DNA of 64,000 nt from Devosia sp. Leaf420 (GTDB lineage Bacteria; Pseudomonadota; Alphaproteobacteria; Rhizobiales; Devosiaceae): positions 24,242 through 88,241 of the forward strand of contig NZ_LMQU01000002.1 in assembly GCF_001425445.1 (NCBI RefSeq). Direction: 5' to 3'. The notes beneath the pieces were generated by a model, which searched no databases, had not been told where the DNA came from, and was given only the letters and a program-made list of their open reading frames with translations. Of the stretch, positions 16,525 to 25,626 are shown piece by piece. Each line of letters starts with the position of its first letter. Position 1 is the first letter of the stretch. A program made the translations under genes and the position numbers.

Positions 16525-17556
16525 ATGTTCGAAGTCATCTTTCTGCAATTTCTCAATGGCCTCGATAAAGGCGCGGCTTATGCGCTGATCGCCCTTGGCC
16601 TGACGCTGGTGTTCGGCACGCTGGGCGTCGTCAATTTCGCCCATGGCGCCCTCTTCATGCTCGGCGCCTTCTGCGCTGTCACCGTGCGCATGTTCCTCAC
16701 CATGGAAACCGTGACGGTCGATCCCGAAAAGCTCTCGCCTTGGGGCTCGCCGCTCGAAATACGTGAGCCGCTGGTGCAGGCCTGGTTCGGCGATTTCGGC
16801 GCGGTGCTGGTGAATTACTCCGTGCCGCTCTCGATCATCATCACCATCCCGATCATGCTGGTCGTCGGGATTGCGCTCGAGCGCGGCATCATCAAGCACT
16901 TTTATAAGCGCAGCCACGCAGAGCAGATCCTCGTCACTTTCGGCCTCGCCATCGTCGCGCAGGAAGTCATCAAGTCCGTCTACGGGCCCAATCCCATTCC
17001 GCAGCCCATGCCAACCGATCTGCGCGGGGCTGCAGATATAGGCGCTTTTCTCGGCATGCAGGCCAATATCATCACCTATCCGATCTGGCGGCTGATCTAT
17101 TTCGTCTTCGCCGCGGTCGTCATCGGCGGGGTCTTCGCATTCCTCCAGTTCACCACCTTCGGCATGGTGGTCCGTGCTGGCATGGCGGATCGCGAAACGG
17201 TCGCGCTTCTCGGCATCAATATCGACCGCCGCTTCACCATCATGTTCGGGCTAGCCGCCGTCGTAGCCGGCATCGCAGGCGTCATGTACACGCCCCTCCT
17301 CCCGCCCAATTACCACCTCGGCATGGACTTCCTCGTCCTCTCCTTTGTGGTCGTCGTCGTGGGCGGCATGGGCTCCCTGCCCGGCGCCGTTGCCGCCGGG
17401 TTCCTGCTCGGCATTCTCCAGTCCTTCGCCTCGATGAACCAGGTGAAAGCCGTGTTTCCCGGCATCGATCAGATCATCATCTACCTGGTGGCGGTCATTA
17501 TTCTTCTCGTTCGCCCCCGCGGCCTCTTTGGTCGGCGCGGCGTAATGGAGGCCTGA
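16525..17556 (+). CDS. livH: ABC transporter permease, LivH type
   Basis: 343 residues, about eight membrane helices. LivH signature [21 protein letters not shown] and [13 protein letters not shown] at the N-terminus, the EAA-like loop ([17 protein letters not shown]) and [19 protein letters not shown] near the C-terminus. It forms a heterodimer channel with LivM in the inner membrane. A hydrophilic insert (about residues 55-90, [12 protein letters not shown]) sits after the second helix. Ribosome site ACGGAG precedes the start. Its stop is one base before the livM start. Confidence 0.93.
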   Translation: MFEVIFLQFLNGLDKGAAYALIALGLTLVFGTLGVVNFAHGALFMLGAFCAVTVRMFLTMETVTVDPEKLSPWGSPLEIREPLVQAWFGDFGAVLVNYSVPLSIIITIPIMLVVGIALERGIIKHFYKRSHAEQILVTFGLAIVAQEVIKSVYGPNPIPQPMPTDLRGAADIGAFLGMQANIITYPIWRLIYFVFAAVVIGGVFAFLQFTTFGMVVRAGMADRETVALLGINIDRRFTIMFGLAAVVAGIAGVMYTPLLPPNYHLGMDFLVLSFVVVVVGGMGSLPGAVAAGFLLGILQSFASMNQVKAVFPGIDQIIIYLVAVIILLVRPRGLFGRRGVMEA

Positions 17557-17557
17557 C

Positions 17558-18700
17558 ATGCCAAAATTCATGTCCCGCAACGACCTTCTGCTTTTCGCCG
17601 GTTTTTCCCTCGTCGTCCTCACCATGCCGATCTGGCTGGCGCCTTTTGGCGCCGGCTATCCCGATCTGCTGCAGCGCTTCATGATTTTTGGGATATTTGC
17701 CGTCGGCTTCAATATCCTTTTTGGGCTCACCGGCTATCTCAGCTTCGGCCACGCAGCCTTCTTCGGTGTTGGGTCCTATGCCGCCGTGTGGTCGTTCAAG
17801 CTTTTGACGCTCGATGCCATCCCGGCCATGATCTTTGCGGTCGTGATCTCCGGCCTCTTCGCCCTCGTCATCGGCTTTCTGTGCCTTCGGCGCTCGGGCA
17901 TCTACTTCTCCATCCTCACGCTGGCTTTCGCGCAGATGAGCTATAATCTTGCCTATTCGGTGCTGACGCCGATCACCAATGGCGAGACCGGGCTGCAGCT
18001 GACGCTCAGCGATCCGCGCGTGATCGATGCGGCAGTTGGCCAGGGCTTTGTCGGCCAGCCGGTGCCGAATATTCTCGGCCAGCAACTCTCGGGCTATGCC
18101 GGGTTCTATTTCTGTGCCGGCTTCCTGATCCTCGCCTTCTTCATCGCCCAGCGCATTGCCGGATCGCCATTCGGCATGATGCTCAAAGCCATCAAATCCA
18201 ACCAGACGCGCATGCAGTTTACCGGCTTCAACACCCGCCCCTATGCGCTTTCGGCCTTTGTCATCTCGGGCATGTATGCCGGCCTCGCCGGCGCGCTTCT
18301 CGCCGTTACCGATCCGCTGGCTGGCGCCGAGCGCATGCAATGGACGGCGTCGGGCGAAGTGGTGCTCATGACCATTCTTGGTGGTGTCGGCACACTGGTC
18401 GGGCCGGTCATCGGCGCCTGGATCATCAAATATTTTGAGAACATCCTCTCGGCGCTCAACGACAATATCCTGGCGCGTTTCTGGAGCTTCCTGCCCGAGG
18501 GCGTGGCCGATGTTCTCGTCAAGGTGACGAGCAAGTTCGTCGGCGATGGCTGGCACCTAACGCTGGGCCTCGCCTTCGTCATCGTCGTGATCTTCCTGCC
18601 CGGCGGCATCATGGAGGGCGTGCGGCGCGTCGCCGGCCTCTTCCGCCGCTCTGGCTCATCGGGCGCCAAGACGGCCCCGCAAACTCAACCGGCAGAGTAG
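17558..18700 (+). CDS. livM: ABC transporter permease, LivM type
   Basis: 380 residues with about nine helices. LivM features: [20 protein letters not shown] and [11 protein letters not shown] at the N-terminus, the coupling loop [19 protein letters not shown], and [18 protein letters not shown] near the C-terminus. It pairs with LivH. The C-terminal 30 residues are a Ser/Thr/Ala-rich cytoplasmic tail. Coupled to livH (gap of one base) and 9 bases before livG. Confidence 0.93.
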   Translation: MPKFMSRNDLLLFAGFSLVVLTMPIWLAPFGAGYPDLLQRFMIFGIFAVGFNILFGLTGYLSFGHAAFFGVGSYAAVWSFKLLTLDAIPAMIFAVVISGLFALVIGFLCLRRSGIYFSILTLAFAQMSYNLAYSVLTPITNGETGLQLTLSDPRVIDAAVGQGFVGQPVPNILGQQLSGYAGFYFCAGFLILAFFIAQRIAGSPFGMMLKAIKSNQTRMQFTGFNTRPYALSAFVISGMYAGLAGALLAVTDPLAGAERMQWTASGEVVLMTILGGVGTLVGPVIGAWIIKYFENILSALNDNILARFWSFLPEGVADVLVKVTSKFVGDGWHLTLGLAFVIVVIFLPGGIMEGVRRVAGLFRRSGSSGAKTAPQTQPAE

Positions 18701-18709
18701 GATCGCACC

Positions 18710-19474
18710 ATGGCCAATCCCAACGTCGTTCTACACGTTGCCGACGTTCACAAGCGCTTCGGCGGCCTCCATGCCCTCTCGGACATCGATCTGCAGATCG
18801 AAGAAGGCAAGACCCACGCGATCATCGGTCCCAATGGGGCCGGCAAATCGACACTGCTCAATGTCATCATCGGCAAACTCGCGCCATCGAGCGGCCAGGT
18901 GGTGTTCGACGGCAATGTGCTAACCGGCAAAAAGCCCTACCAGATCAACCAGCTCGGCATTGCCCGCGTGTTCCAGACGCCGGAGATTTTCGCGGACCTT
19001 TCGGTGCTCCACAACGTGATGATCCCAGCCCTCGCGAAGCGCGATGGCATGTTTACGCTCAACATGATGCGCTCGCTCGAGAGCGAGACCGGCATTCGTG
19101 CCAAGGCCGAACACATGCTTGAAGATGTCGGCATGCTCAACCGCCGCGACATGCTGGCGGGCAGCCTCAGCCGTGGCGACAAGCGACGCATGGAATTGGC
19201 CATGTGCCTGATTCAGCATCCGCGGCTGCTGTTGCTCGACGAGCCCACGGCCGGCATGAGCCGGCATGACACCAATACGACGATCGAGCTTCTCAAGAAG
19301 ATCAAGGCGCGCGGCATGACCAAGGTCATCATCGAGCACGACATGCATGTCGTCTTCTCGCTTGCCGACAAGATCTCCGTTCTCGCGCAGGGACGCATCA
19401 TCGCCGATGGCACGCCGGACCAGGTGCGTGGCAATCCCAAAGTGCAGGAAGCCTATCTCGGGGGAGCCCACTGA
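18710..19474 (+). CDS. livG: ABC transporter ATP-binding protein, LivG type
   Basis: 254 residues. Walker A GPNGAGKSTLLN, a LivG-type signature reading LSRGDKRRMELAM in place of LSGGQ, Walker B LLLLDEPTAGMS and switch His in VIIEHDMHVVFSL. It hydrolyses ATP on the cytoplasmic face with LivF to power import. Its stop overlaps the livF start by one base. Confidence 0.93.
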   Translation: MANPNVVLHVADVHKRFGGLHALSDIDLQIEEGKTHAIIGPNGAGKSTLLNVIIGKLAPSSGQVVFDGNVLTGKKPYQINQLGIARVFQTPEIFADLSVLHNVMIPALAKRDGMFTLNMMRSLESETGIRAKAEHMLEDVGMLNRRDMLAGSLSRGDKRRMELAMCLIQHPRLLLLDEPTAGMSRHDTNTTIELLKKIKARGMTKVIIEHDMHVVFSLADKISVLAQGRIIADGTPDQVRGNPKVQEAYLGGAH

Positions 19475-20241
19475 TGAGCGCCATTGCCATGACCGCAGAC
19501 ACCACCGTCAGCCAGGCCAGCGAGATCGAAACCACCCGCCCGTTCTTTTCGGTGCGCGACATGCATGCCTATTACGGCGAGAGCTATATCGTGCAGGGCG
19601 TATCGCTCGATGTGCGGCGGGGAGAAATTCTCGCTTTGCTCGGCCGCAATGGCGCGGGCAAGACGTCCACTCTGCGAACCATTGCCCGGACCGATAACCC
19701 GCAGATGCGGCAAGGCGAAATCTGGCTCGATGGCGCGCCGATCCACCAGATGAAAAGCTTCGAGGCGGCACGGGCCGGCATTCAGCTCGTGCCCGAGGAT
19801 CGCCGGATCATTCAGGGTCTAACGGTCGAAGAAAATCTGACGCTCGCCAAGGTCGCTCCGGGAAATGGCTGGAGCCTTGAGCAAATCTACCAGAGTTTTC
19901 CGCGCCTCGCCGAGCGGCGCACGCAGGAAGGTGTCACCCTCTCAGGCGGGGAGCAGCAGATGCTGGCAATTGCCCGAGCACTGGCGCGGGACCTCAAGCT
20001 GCTGCTGCTCGATGAACCCTATGAGGGCTTGGCCCCGGTCATCGTGCAGGAGATCGAGCGCATCCTCCACTCGATCAAGCCGCTGGGGATCACGACGATC
20101 ATCGTCGAGCAAAATGCGGTCGCGGCGCTGAAGTTGGCGGATCGGGCCGTCATTCTCGACACAGGCGAAGTGGTTTTTGCAGGCACGGCCAAGGAGGTGC
20201 TCGATAACGCCGAACTGCGGCATGAATATCTGGCGATTTAG
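19474..20241 (+). CDS. livF: ABC transporter ATP-binding protein, LivF type
   Basis: 255 residues. Walker A LGRNGAGKTSTLRT, signature LSGGEQQMLAIARALARD, Walker B LLLLDEPYEGLAPVI, switch His replaced by Gln in IIVEQNAVAAL as is usual in LivF. The N-terminal 25 residues (AMTADTTVSQASEIETT) are extra compared with typical LivF; a start further in is possible but the coupled ATG at 19474 fits the operon. Confidence 0.93.
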   Translation: MSAIAMTADTTVSQASEIETTRPFFSVRDMHAYYGESYIVQGVSLDVRRGEILALLGRNGAGKTSTLRTIARTDNPQMRQGEIWLDGAPIHQMKSFEAARAGIQLVPEDRRIIQGLTVEENLTLAKVAPGNGWSLEQIYQSFPRLAERRTQEGVTLSGGEQQMLAIARALARDLKLLLLDEPYEGLAPVIVQEIERILHSIKPLGITTIIVEQNAVAALKLADRAVILDTGEVVFAGTAKEVLDNAELRHEYLAI

Positions 20242-20270
20242 CGTTTTCACGACACAACCCCACACTCGAT

Positions 20271-20341
20271 TGTCACCCGGCGAAGGCCGGGGCCCATCCC
20301 GAGATCTCAAGATGGATCCCGGCTCAAGGCCGGGATGACAG
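20271..20341. repeat. REP-like palindromic repeat
   Basis: TGTCACCCGGCGAAGGCC at the left and GGCTCAAGGCCGGGATGACA at the right form an imperfect inverted repeat, each half also holding a small CCGG hairpin. Related sequence is at 37049-37121 and, in short form, 63837-63853. It lies between the converging livF and pxpA and may serve as a terminator. Confidence 0.7.
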
Positions 20342-20384
20342 GCGGTGGTGTGTGAAAGAAACACGGGCCCAAAAGCCCAAAAAA

Positions 20385-21209
20385 TTACCCTGGGTCTTTT
20401 GGTCCCAAAGGCATGATGCCGATTTCACCCTCTCCCTCCCGAGAGGCCCAGGGTAACTCCATTTCGAGCGGTGCGGGTGCGATCTTGATGCCTTCGCCTT
20501 CGAGCGCATCGCGCACTTCGCGGGCCAGGTCGACCGCGCCCGGCGTGTCGCCATGAAGGCAGATCGAGCGTGCGCCGGATTTCAGCACGGTCCCGTCGAT
20601 AGCGACGATTTCTTCGTCTCTCGCCAATCGCAGACAGCGTTCGATGACGGCGTCGATGTCGTGGATGACCGCGCCCTCCTGGCTGCGCGGAACGAGCAGT
20701 CCCTCAGCCGTATAGGCGCGATCGGCATAGGCCTCGCGGATCAGCGGCACACCGACCGCCTTGGCGGCGCGGACCTGTTCGGAATTGTCGAGCGCCAGCA
20801 CGGCAAGCTTTGGGTCCATGGCCTGGATGCCGGCGAAAATCGCGACAGCCATGGTCAGCTCTTCGGCGGTCTGGTTGGCGAGCGCGCCATGCAGCTTCAC
20901 ATAGGAGAGCGGCATGTCCACCTCGGCCGCAATGTGCCGGACGAGAAAGATCTGGTTGCGCACCTGGCCGATCAACTGATCGAGCGGCATGACGAGGCGG
21001 AAGCGGCCAAAGCGCGGCTTGTCGGGATAGCCGGGATGGGCGCCAGCCTGAATGCTACGGGCCTTGCAGAGTTTGAGCACGTGCCGGATGGTCGCCGCGT
21101 CGCCGGCATGCCCACCACACGCGATCGAAGCACTCGAGACGAGTTCGAGCAGGTCCTCGTCGGTGCCCATGCCTTCGCCGAGATCGGCGTTGAGATCCAC
21201 GGTGATCAC
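20385..21209 (-). CDS. pxpA: 5-oxoprolinase subunit A (LamB/YcsF family)
   Basis: 274 residues. LamB/YcsF motifs in order: VDLNADLGEGMGTDEDLL, SASIACGGHAGD, AHPGYPDKPRFGR, YVKLHGALANQ and SICLHGDTPGA. PxpA cleaves 5-oxoproline (pyroglutamate) with ATP together with PxpBC, giving glutamate. Its start overlaps pxpC by four bases. Confidence 0.93.
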   Translation of the reverse strand: MITVDLNADLGEGMGTDEDLLELVSSASIACGGHAGDAATIRHVLKLCKARSIQAGAHPGYPDKPRFGRFRLVMPLDQLIGQVRNQIFLVRHIAAEVDMPLSYVKLHGALANQTAEELTMAVAIFAGIQAMDPKLAVLALDNSEQVRAAKAVGVPLIREAYADRAYTAEGLLVPRSQEGAVIHDIDAVIERCLRLARDEEIVAIDGTVLKSGARSICLHGDTPGAVDLAREVRDALEGEGIKIAPAPLEMELPWASREGEGEIGIMPLGPKDPG

Positions 21210-22111
21210 TGCGTTCCGCTCCGCAACAGCGCCTGCGCATGGTCAAGTCCAACCGATTGGAACGTGACGGATGCATTGGGCCTGAGCTGGAAGAAACGGT
21301 CAAGATCGGCCGAAATTATGGTGCCGATGCGCGGATAGCCACCAGTCGGCTGATGATCGCGTCCGAGCACAATCGGCGTGCCATCGCCGAGGATCTGGAT
21401 ATCGCCGCAGATGACCGGATCGGAAACCAGCGAAAGGATTTGGCTATCGGCGAAGACGCCGGCCTCATCCTTCAACCGCACGCCCATGCGGTCCATCATC
21501 GAGGTAATGCGGAACGTCTCGGTTACGAATTTTTGTCTCAGGTCCGTTGGGAATACTTCGACATGCAGCCCCCAGATGAAACGGATTGGGCCGTCCTCTC
21601 GAACTAGTGGCGCCATAATTTGCGGCTCGGCGCCGGAGCCAAAAATCTGCAGCCGATCGCCGGAGGTCAGCGCCCGCCCATCTAGCCCGCCAAGTTTGGC
21701 TCTCAAGCTCGTCGACCGGCTCCCCATGATCTCGGGCACGTCGATCTCGCCGCCGAAGCGGAGATAGCCATAATTGCCTGCCTTTGCCGGACCAATACGC
21801 AGCCTGTCTCCGGGGCGCAGTTCGGCCTGACCGGGCCAAGTAAGCGGCGTGTCGTTGAGAAAAATATCGAAGTGGCCACCGTCCCAGCCGGCGCTTAGCG
21901 TGCCGTCGTCCACGCGGAGATCGAGGCCCAGCATCGAAAATTCGATCCCCGCCTGGCCTCCACTCCCCGCCAGCAATCCGGCACGATGGAACGCTGCAAT
22001 ATCCATCGGGCCGGAGGCACTGATGCCGTCTGCCAGATGGCCAAACCGGCCGGCATCCTGGATACTTGTAAGCGGCCCTGCCCGCTCGATGGTGATGGTG
22101 GCGACCATCAC
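21206..22111 (-). CDS. pxpC: 5-oxoprolinase subunit C (KipA/biotin-dependent carboxyltransferase family)
   Basis: 301 residues. It begins TITIERAGPLTSIQDAGRFG, has the conserved GISASGPMDIAAFHRAGLL, and RITSMMDRMGVRLKD near the C-terminus with QPTGGYPRIGTIISADLD. Without a biotin domain, it is the PxpC type that phosphorylates or activates 5-oxoproline with PxpB. Four-base overlaps with both neighbours indicate a coupled operon. Confidence 0.92.
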   Translation of the reverse strand: MMVATITIERAGPLTSIQDAGRFGHLADGISASGPMDIAAFHRAGLLAGSGGQAGIEFSMLGLDLRVDDGTLSAGWDGGHFDIFLNDTPLTWPGQAELRPGDRLRIGPAKAGNYGYLRFGGEIDVPEIMGSRSTSLRAKLGGLDGRALTSGDRLQIFGSGAEPQIMAPLVREDGPIRFIWGLHVEVFPTDLRQKFVTETFRITSMMDRMGVRLKDEAGVFADSQILSLVSDPVICGDIQILGDGTPIVLGRDHQPTGGYPRIGTIISADLDRFFQLRPNASVTFQSVGLDHAQALLRSGTQ

Positions 22112-22740
22112 ACGGCCTCGAAGATCAGCCGATCGCCAGCTTTGAGCTGTGTCGGTGGGACCGCCTTGGGGTCAAAATTGCTGAAGGCGGTGTGGCCGAT
22201 CACGTGCCAGCCGGTTGGAACATCGGTTGCGGCAATCGCCGTCTGGCCGGCGGCGAAGAGAACGCTTCCCGCCTTCACCAGTGGCCGCACAGAATTGCGA
22301 CGCGGCAGTATCAGCGTGTCTGGATGAAAACCGCAATAGACGAAGCCCGGCGCGAAGCCTGTCGCCAGGACGCGAAGCGGGTTTGCGTTGTGGTAGGCGA
22401 TAAAAGCCTCCGCTGACATTTTGAGTAGGCCTGCGACTTCATCAAGATCGGCGCCATGCTCGCCGCCAAAGCGGATTGGGAGCCGCCACTCGCGACCATC
22501 AGCGCTAAATTGGGTGCGGCCGAGAAGCAGCCGAACCGTGCCGGCGATGTCCTGATAGCGCGAGATGATTGGGTTGTATCGGATGAGGACCGACACAAGG
22601 CTCGGGACGATTTCGACGACGCCGTCGATGGGCTGAGCTTGGGCAGCTTGCGCGAAGGCTATCGCCCGGCTGTTGGCAGCTTCATCGAGATGGCTGCCGA
22701 AGCGGACGAGAAGCGCGCTATCGCCAAGGGGCTGAAGCAT
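22108..22740 (-). CDS. pxpB: 5-oxoprolinase subunit B (KipI family)
   Basis: About 210 residues: MLQPLGDSALLVRFGSHLDE opening, then VVEIVPSLVSVLIRYNP, ATGFAPGFVYCGFHPDTL and a late DVPTGWHVIGHT. This matches KipI/PxpB. The frame extends to a TTG at 22830, giving 240 residues, but the ATG at 22740 puts the conserved GDSALLV at the usual distance from the start. First gene of the pxpBCA operon. Confidence 0.88.
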   Translation of the reverse strand: MLQPLGDSALLVRFGSHLDEAANSRAIAFAQAAQAQPIDGVVEIVPSLVSVLIRYNPIISRYQDIAGTVRLLLGRTQFSADGREWRLPIRFGGEHGADLDEVAGLLKMSAEAFIAYHNANPLRVLATGFAPGFVYCGFHPDTLILPRRNSVRPLVKAGSVLFAAGQTAIAATDVPTGWHVIGHTAFSNFDPKAVPPTQLKAGDRLIFEAV

Positions 22741-22908
22741 GGGCCGTTCGGGCGAGATATGAGCTTGACCGGTCAAATCTGCCTTCCGTCCGTTGTCGCC
22801 CTGGCGGAGTGTTTGCTTAAACTCCGTCAAGGCGGGAAGCAGGTTCGGCGCTTGGCCGAATGATGGTGTCAGATCGTCAATCCGGCACGTCTTGTGGAAA
22901 TCAAATCT

Positions 22909-23100
22909 CTAATTGGGATCGCGACCCTCCTGTTCGACGACCGCATCAAAAAGCTCGCGGACATTGGCGGCGCCAATGGTTTCGATTGCTACGGCAGCGA
23001 TGGCCGCGAACAATTCTGCGATTTCTTGGGGATCGGTGATTTCGGCGTCGTCTTCGTCGGCGTCTGCGTTGATCAGGGTAAACACGGTGCGCGCCTCCAT
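22909..23100 (-). CDS. Hypothetical acidic small protein
   Basis: 63 residues beginning MEARTVFTLINADADEDDAE, very acidic, helical towards the C-terminus (ELFAAIAAVAIETIGAANV). No family recognised. The frame can be extended to a TTG at 23190 (adds a hydrophobic region LWLLGSRF). A weak ribosome site makes the start doubtful. It could be part of the pxp transcript, as the gap to the pxpB frame is small. Confidence 0.45.
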   Translation of the reverse strand: MEARTVFTLINADADEDDAEITDPQEIAELFAAIAAVAIETIGAANVRELFDAVVEQEGRDPN

Positions 23101-23304
23101 TAGAGCGTCTTCGGGGAACGTGAAAACCACCTTCCCGGTTCGAAAACGCGATCCAAGCAACCAAAGGCCGTTTAGCGTTTCAGAGAACAATGAACGTCTC
23201 TCGAGTGCTTACGAGACCAGTGTGTGCCGATTCCTGTTACGGAATAAATAACGGATTGCCCCAGGCCGGGACATTGAAGCGGTTGCCAGAAAGGTCAGGC
23301 CCGC

Positions 23305-23541
23305 TTACTCTTCCCCCGCCTCAAGCTTCTCGATGTAGGTCTCGATATCGTCGAGACTCGCCGAAAAGGGCTTGGGTATGTCCCCGTAAACAATGGCAAA
23401 AGTCTTGTCGTCGCGCAGCGCGTGACCGCCCGGCTGACCGAGAACTTTCATCTTCTCGCTGGTCAGAATGGTCAGGCCATGACGACCGGCGATACGCTTC
23501 ATGCGCCGCATGCGCGAAGCGTCGAATTCCTTGCGGCTCAT
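23305..23541 (-). CDS. Hypothetical small protein
   Basis: 78 residues: MSRKEFDASRMRRMKRIAGR, then ILTSEKMKVLGQPGGHALRD and a helical acidic end. AGGACAGA before the ATG supports the start. Basic at the N-terminus, acidic at the C-terminus. No family is assigned; the LGQPGGHALRD turn is the most conserved-looking part. Confidence 0.62.
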   Translation of the reverse strand: MSRKEFDASRMRRMKRIAGRHGLTILTSEKMKVLGQPGGHALRDDKTFAIVYGDIPKPFSASLDDIETYIEKLEAGEE

Positions 23542-23615
23542 GGCGATCTGTCCTGACTGCGGGATATGAAGCCGCCTCTTAGCCCGATCACGCCCGGGCG
23601 CTCAAGGGGTTTTGG

Positions 23616-24170
23616 CTATGAGCCCAGCCCCCGAGCCCAATCGTGCCAGTAGCGTGCCGTTGCGCTCGTCTGCTTGATCACCCGATCCGGCGCCGGCGCA
23701 GCGGGCCATAGCGCGATCTGATAGGTGTCGATCGGGTCCGGACCTTCATTGGTGTCGACCTCAGCGGCCTCGTCCATGGCCCGGGCGGAATAGCGCACGC
23801 GATAGGGGCCCGCCATTACCGCGAGCGGGATGGGATCATCGCTCGCCCATTCGAGCAGCGCCACTTCCCGGCCAGAGGCCTGCAGCGAGATTTCTACGAT
23901 TTCGTCCCAACTATCGTCGACCGGCGGTTCGGCTTCTTCGAGCAAAACGGTGACGCCGACGATACCGGTGTGGAGGCCCGTCGTTGCAAACAGAAAACCC
24001 GGCACGCGTGCGCCCATCAGGCCATTGTTCTGGCCATTGAAGCAACGCGCCATATCGCCATCGAACCGCGTTCCCGCTTCGAGGTAAAACTGGCCATATT
24101 GAACGTTAAGCAGGCCGGAGAAGAGCGTGGTCAAAGTAGTGAATTCACATGATCTAACCGGAGAGGTCAC
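23616..24170 (-). CDS. Conserved hypothetical protein
   Basis: Up to 184 residues. FSGLLNVQYGQFYLEAG, ARVPGFLFATTGLHTG, EIVEISLQASGREVALLEWA and GPYRVRYSARAMDEAAE are beta-rich and look conserved; the C-terminus has APAPDRVIKQTSATARYWHDW. I recall proteins of this type in Actinobacteria as well, but no function is known. The start is uncertain: GTG at 24170 would overlap the GIY-YIG gene by 17 bases; a TTG at 24134 avoids overlap. Confidence 0.65.
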   Translation of the reverse strand: MTSPVRSCEFTTLTTLFSGLLNVQYGQFYLEAGTRFDGDMARCFNGQNNGLMGARVPGFLFATTGLHTGIVGVTVLLEEAEPPVDDSWDEIVEISLQASGREVALLEWASDDPIPLAVMAGPYRVRYSARAMDEAAEVDTNEGPDPIDTYQIALWPAAPAPDRVIKQTSATARYWHDWARGLGS

Positions 24171-24411
24171 TGAGGCGCAAAAGGCGCTTCAGTGCAATTG
24201 CCTTACCAGATCCCGACTTGAAATTTTTTTCAAGCTCGCGCGCATGCCCCTCAGTCTCGACTGCGACATAGGATTTCAGTTCGCAGGGCAAGTACGATTT
24301 GGTCGAAACAACCTGCCCAGACTGATGCGATTTAAAACGGCGCTTTAGGTCGTTTGTTGAGCCGACATAGATGTCGCCGTTGGCTAGCAGAAGAAAGTAC
24401 ACGTACCACAC
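24154..24411 (-). CDS. GIY-YIG nuclease superfamily protein
   Basis: 85 residues with a GTG start: WYVYFLLLANGDIYVGSTND carries the GIY-type and YIG-type motifs (VYFL and IYVGST), followed by DLKRRFKSHQSG and an ELEKNFKSGSGKA helix with the conserved Glu region. Small stand-alone GIY-YIG proteins (YhbQ/UPF0213 type) bind or cleave DNA; the role in the cell is unclear. It lies next to a tRNA-Ser gene. Confidence 0.82.
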   Translation of the reverse strand: MWYVYFLLLANGDIYVGSTNDLKRRFKSHQSGQVVSTKSYLPCELKSYVAVETEGHARELEKNFKSGSGKAIALKRLLRLSDLSG

Positions 24412-24506
24412 GAGCTGTCTCCCTACGCTGCTCTGCAGCTCCGGGAGATCACCCTCCGCCTATCGGCTCCAGGTGGCCTGCCACCCGAAGCCCATAGGGC
24501 GCAGGG

Positions 24507-24596
24507 TGGCGGGTAGGGAGGGATTCGAACCCCCGGAAGGCTTGCACCTTCGCCGGTTTTCAAGACCGGAGCAATCAACCGCTCTGCCACCTACCC
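24507..24596 (-). tRNA. tRNA-Ser (anticodon TGA)
   Basis: A class II tRNA of 90 bases. On the minus strand the acceptor is GGGTAGG pairing with CCTACCC, the anticodon stem-loop is GGTCTTGAAAACC with anticodon TGA, a long variable arm follows (GAAGGTGCAAGCCTTC), and the T arm has GGTTCGAATCC. CCA is encoded. It reads UCA. Confidence 0.96.
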
Positions 24597-24654
24597 GTTG
24601 GCTGCCCGTGTAGCCGCGCCGCGCCGCCCTGTCCAGAGGGCGCGACGCGGGAAA

Positions 24655-25626
24655 TCATGGGATGAGGACAACCGAGCCGGTCGTCTGCCGCCCTTCGAGC
24701 GCCTCATGCGCTTGTCGGGTATCGGCCAGCGGAAAGCGGGCGGAGATATCGACCTTGATGCCGCCCGAAAGGATGGCCCCGAATAAGGCTTCAGAGCCGG
24801 CCAGCAAGACTGTCCGATCGCCAAGATAGGACCCGCTTGTCGGTCTTGTGACGTAAAGCGAGCCTTTGCGCGCGAGAACGCCCAAATCGGGCACCGACAC
24901 GACCCCCGAGGCGTTACCAAAGCTCACCATGAGCCCGCGCGGCCGCAAGCAATCGAGCGAAGCATCGAAGGTCGATTTGCCAACGCCGTCATAAACGACA
25001 TCGACGCCCCTGCCCGCGGTAATCTCCTTGACCCGCGCGGCAAAGTCCTCGGTCCGATAGTCGATGACGTGATCACAACCATTGGCCCGCGCCAGCGCCA
25101 CTTTTTCGGCACCGCCTGCCGTGCCGATTACCGTTGCGCCCAGGGCTTTGGCCCATTGTGTCGCGATCTGGCCCGTTCCGCCCGCAGCTGCGTGCCAGAG
25201 GATGGTCTGCCCGGCTTCAACCTTCCAGGTCATGAACAGCAGATAATAAGCCGTCAGCCCCTTGAGCATGACAGCCGCCGCCGTCTCGTCGCTGATGCCG
25301 TCCGGGATCGGCACCAACCGGTCTGCCGCAATCAAACGCTCCTTGGCATAGGCACCGATCTGGCCTTGATAACAGACGCGGTCGCCGACCTTGACTGATG
25401 TCACGTCCGGTCCGACGGCTGTAACCACCCCTGCCCCTTCATTTCCACCCACAAAGGGCAGCGCCACGGGATAGAGCCCGGAGCGCTGGTAGGTGTCGAT
25501 GAAGTTGAGGCCGATGGCGGTCTGCTGGATCAAAGCCTGGCCGGGTCCTGGTTGGGAAACCGGCCAGTCTTCGAGCGCCATGACGTCTGGTCCGCCGGTC
25601 TGGCGGATGACGATTGCCTCGGTCAT
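24655..25626 (-). CDS. NAD(P)H:quinone oxidoreductase, zinc-independent MDR family
   Basis: 323 residues. GroES-like domain with LNFIDTYQRSGLYP and VGGNEGAGVVTAVG, then a Rossmann domain with AAAGGTGQIATQWAKALG and a late GRQTTGSVVLIP. The absence of the structural zinc Cys cluster is typical of QOR/zeta-crystallin type enzymes. It reduces quinones with NADPH. Its start overlaps the TerC-type gene by four bases (ATGA), suggesting coupling. Confidence 0.9.
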   Translation of the reverse strand: MTEAIVIRQTGGPDVMALEDWPVSQPGPGQALIQQTAIGLNFIDTYQRSGLYPVALPFVGGNEGAGVVTAVGPDVTSVKVGDRVCYQGQIGAYAKERLIAADRLVPIPDGISDETAAAVMLKGLTAYYLLFMTWKVEAGQTILWHAAAGGTGQIATQWAKALGATVIGTAGGAEKVALARANGCDHVIDYRTEDFAARVKEITAGRGVDVVYDGVGKSTFDASLDCLRPRGLMVSFGNASGVVSVPDLGVLARKGSLYVTRPTSGSYLGDRTVLLAGSEALFGAILSGGIKVDISARFPLADTRQAHEALEGRQTTGSVVLIP

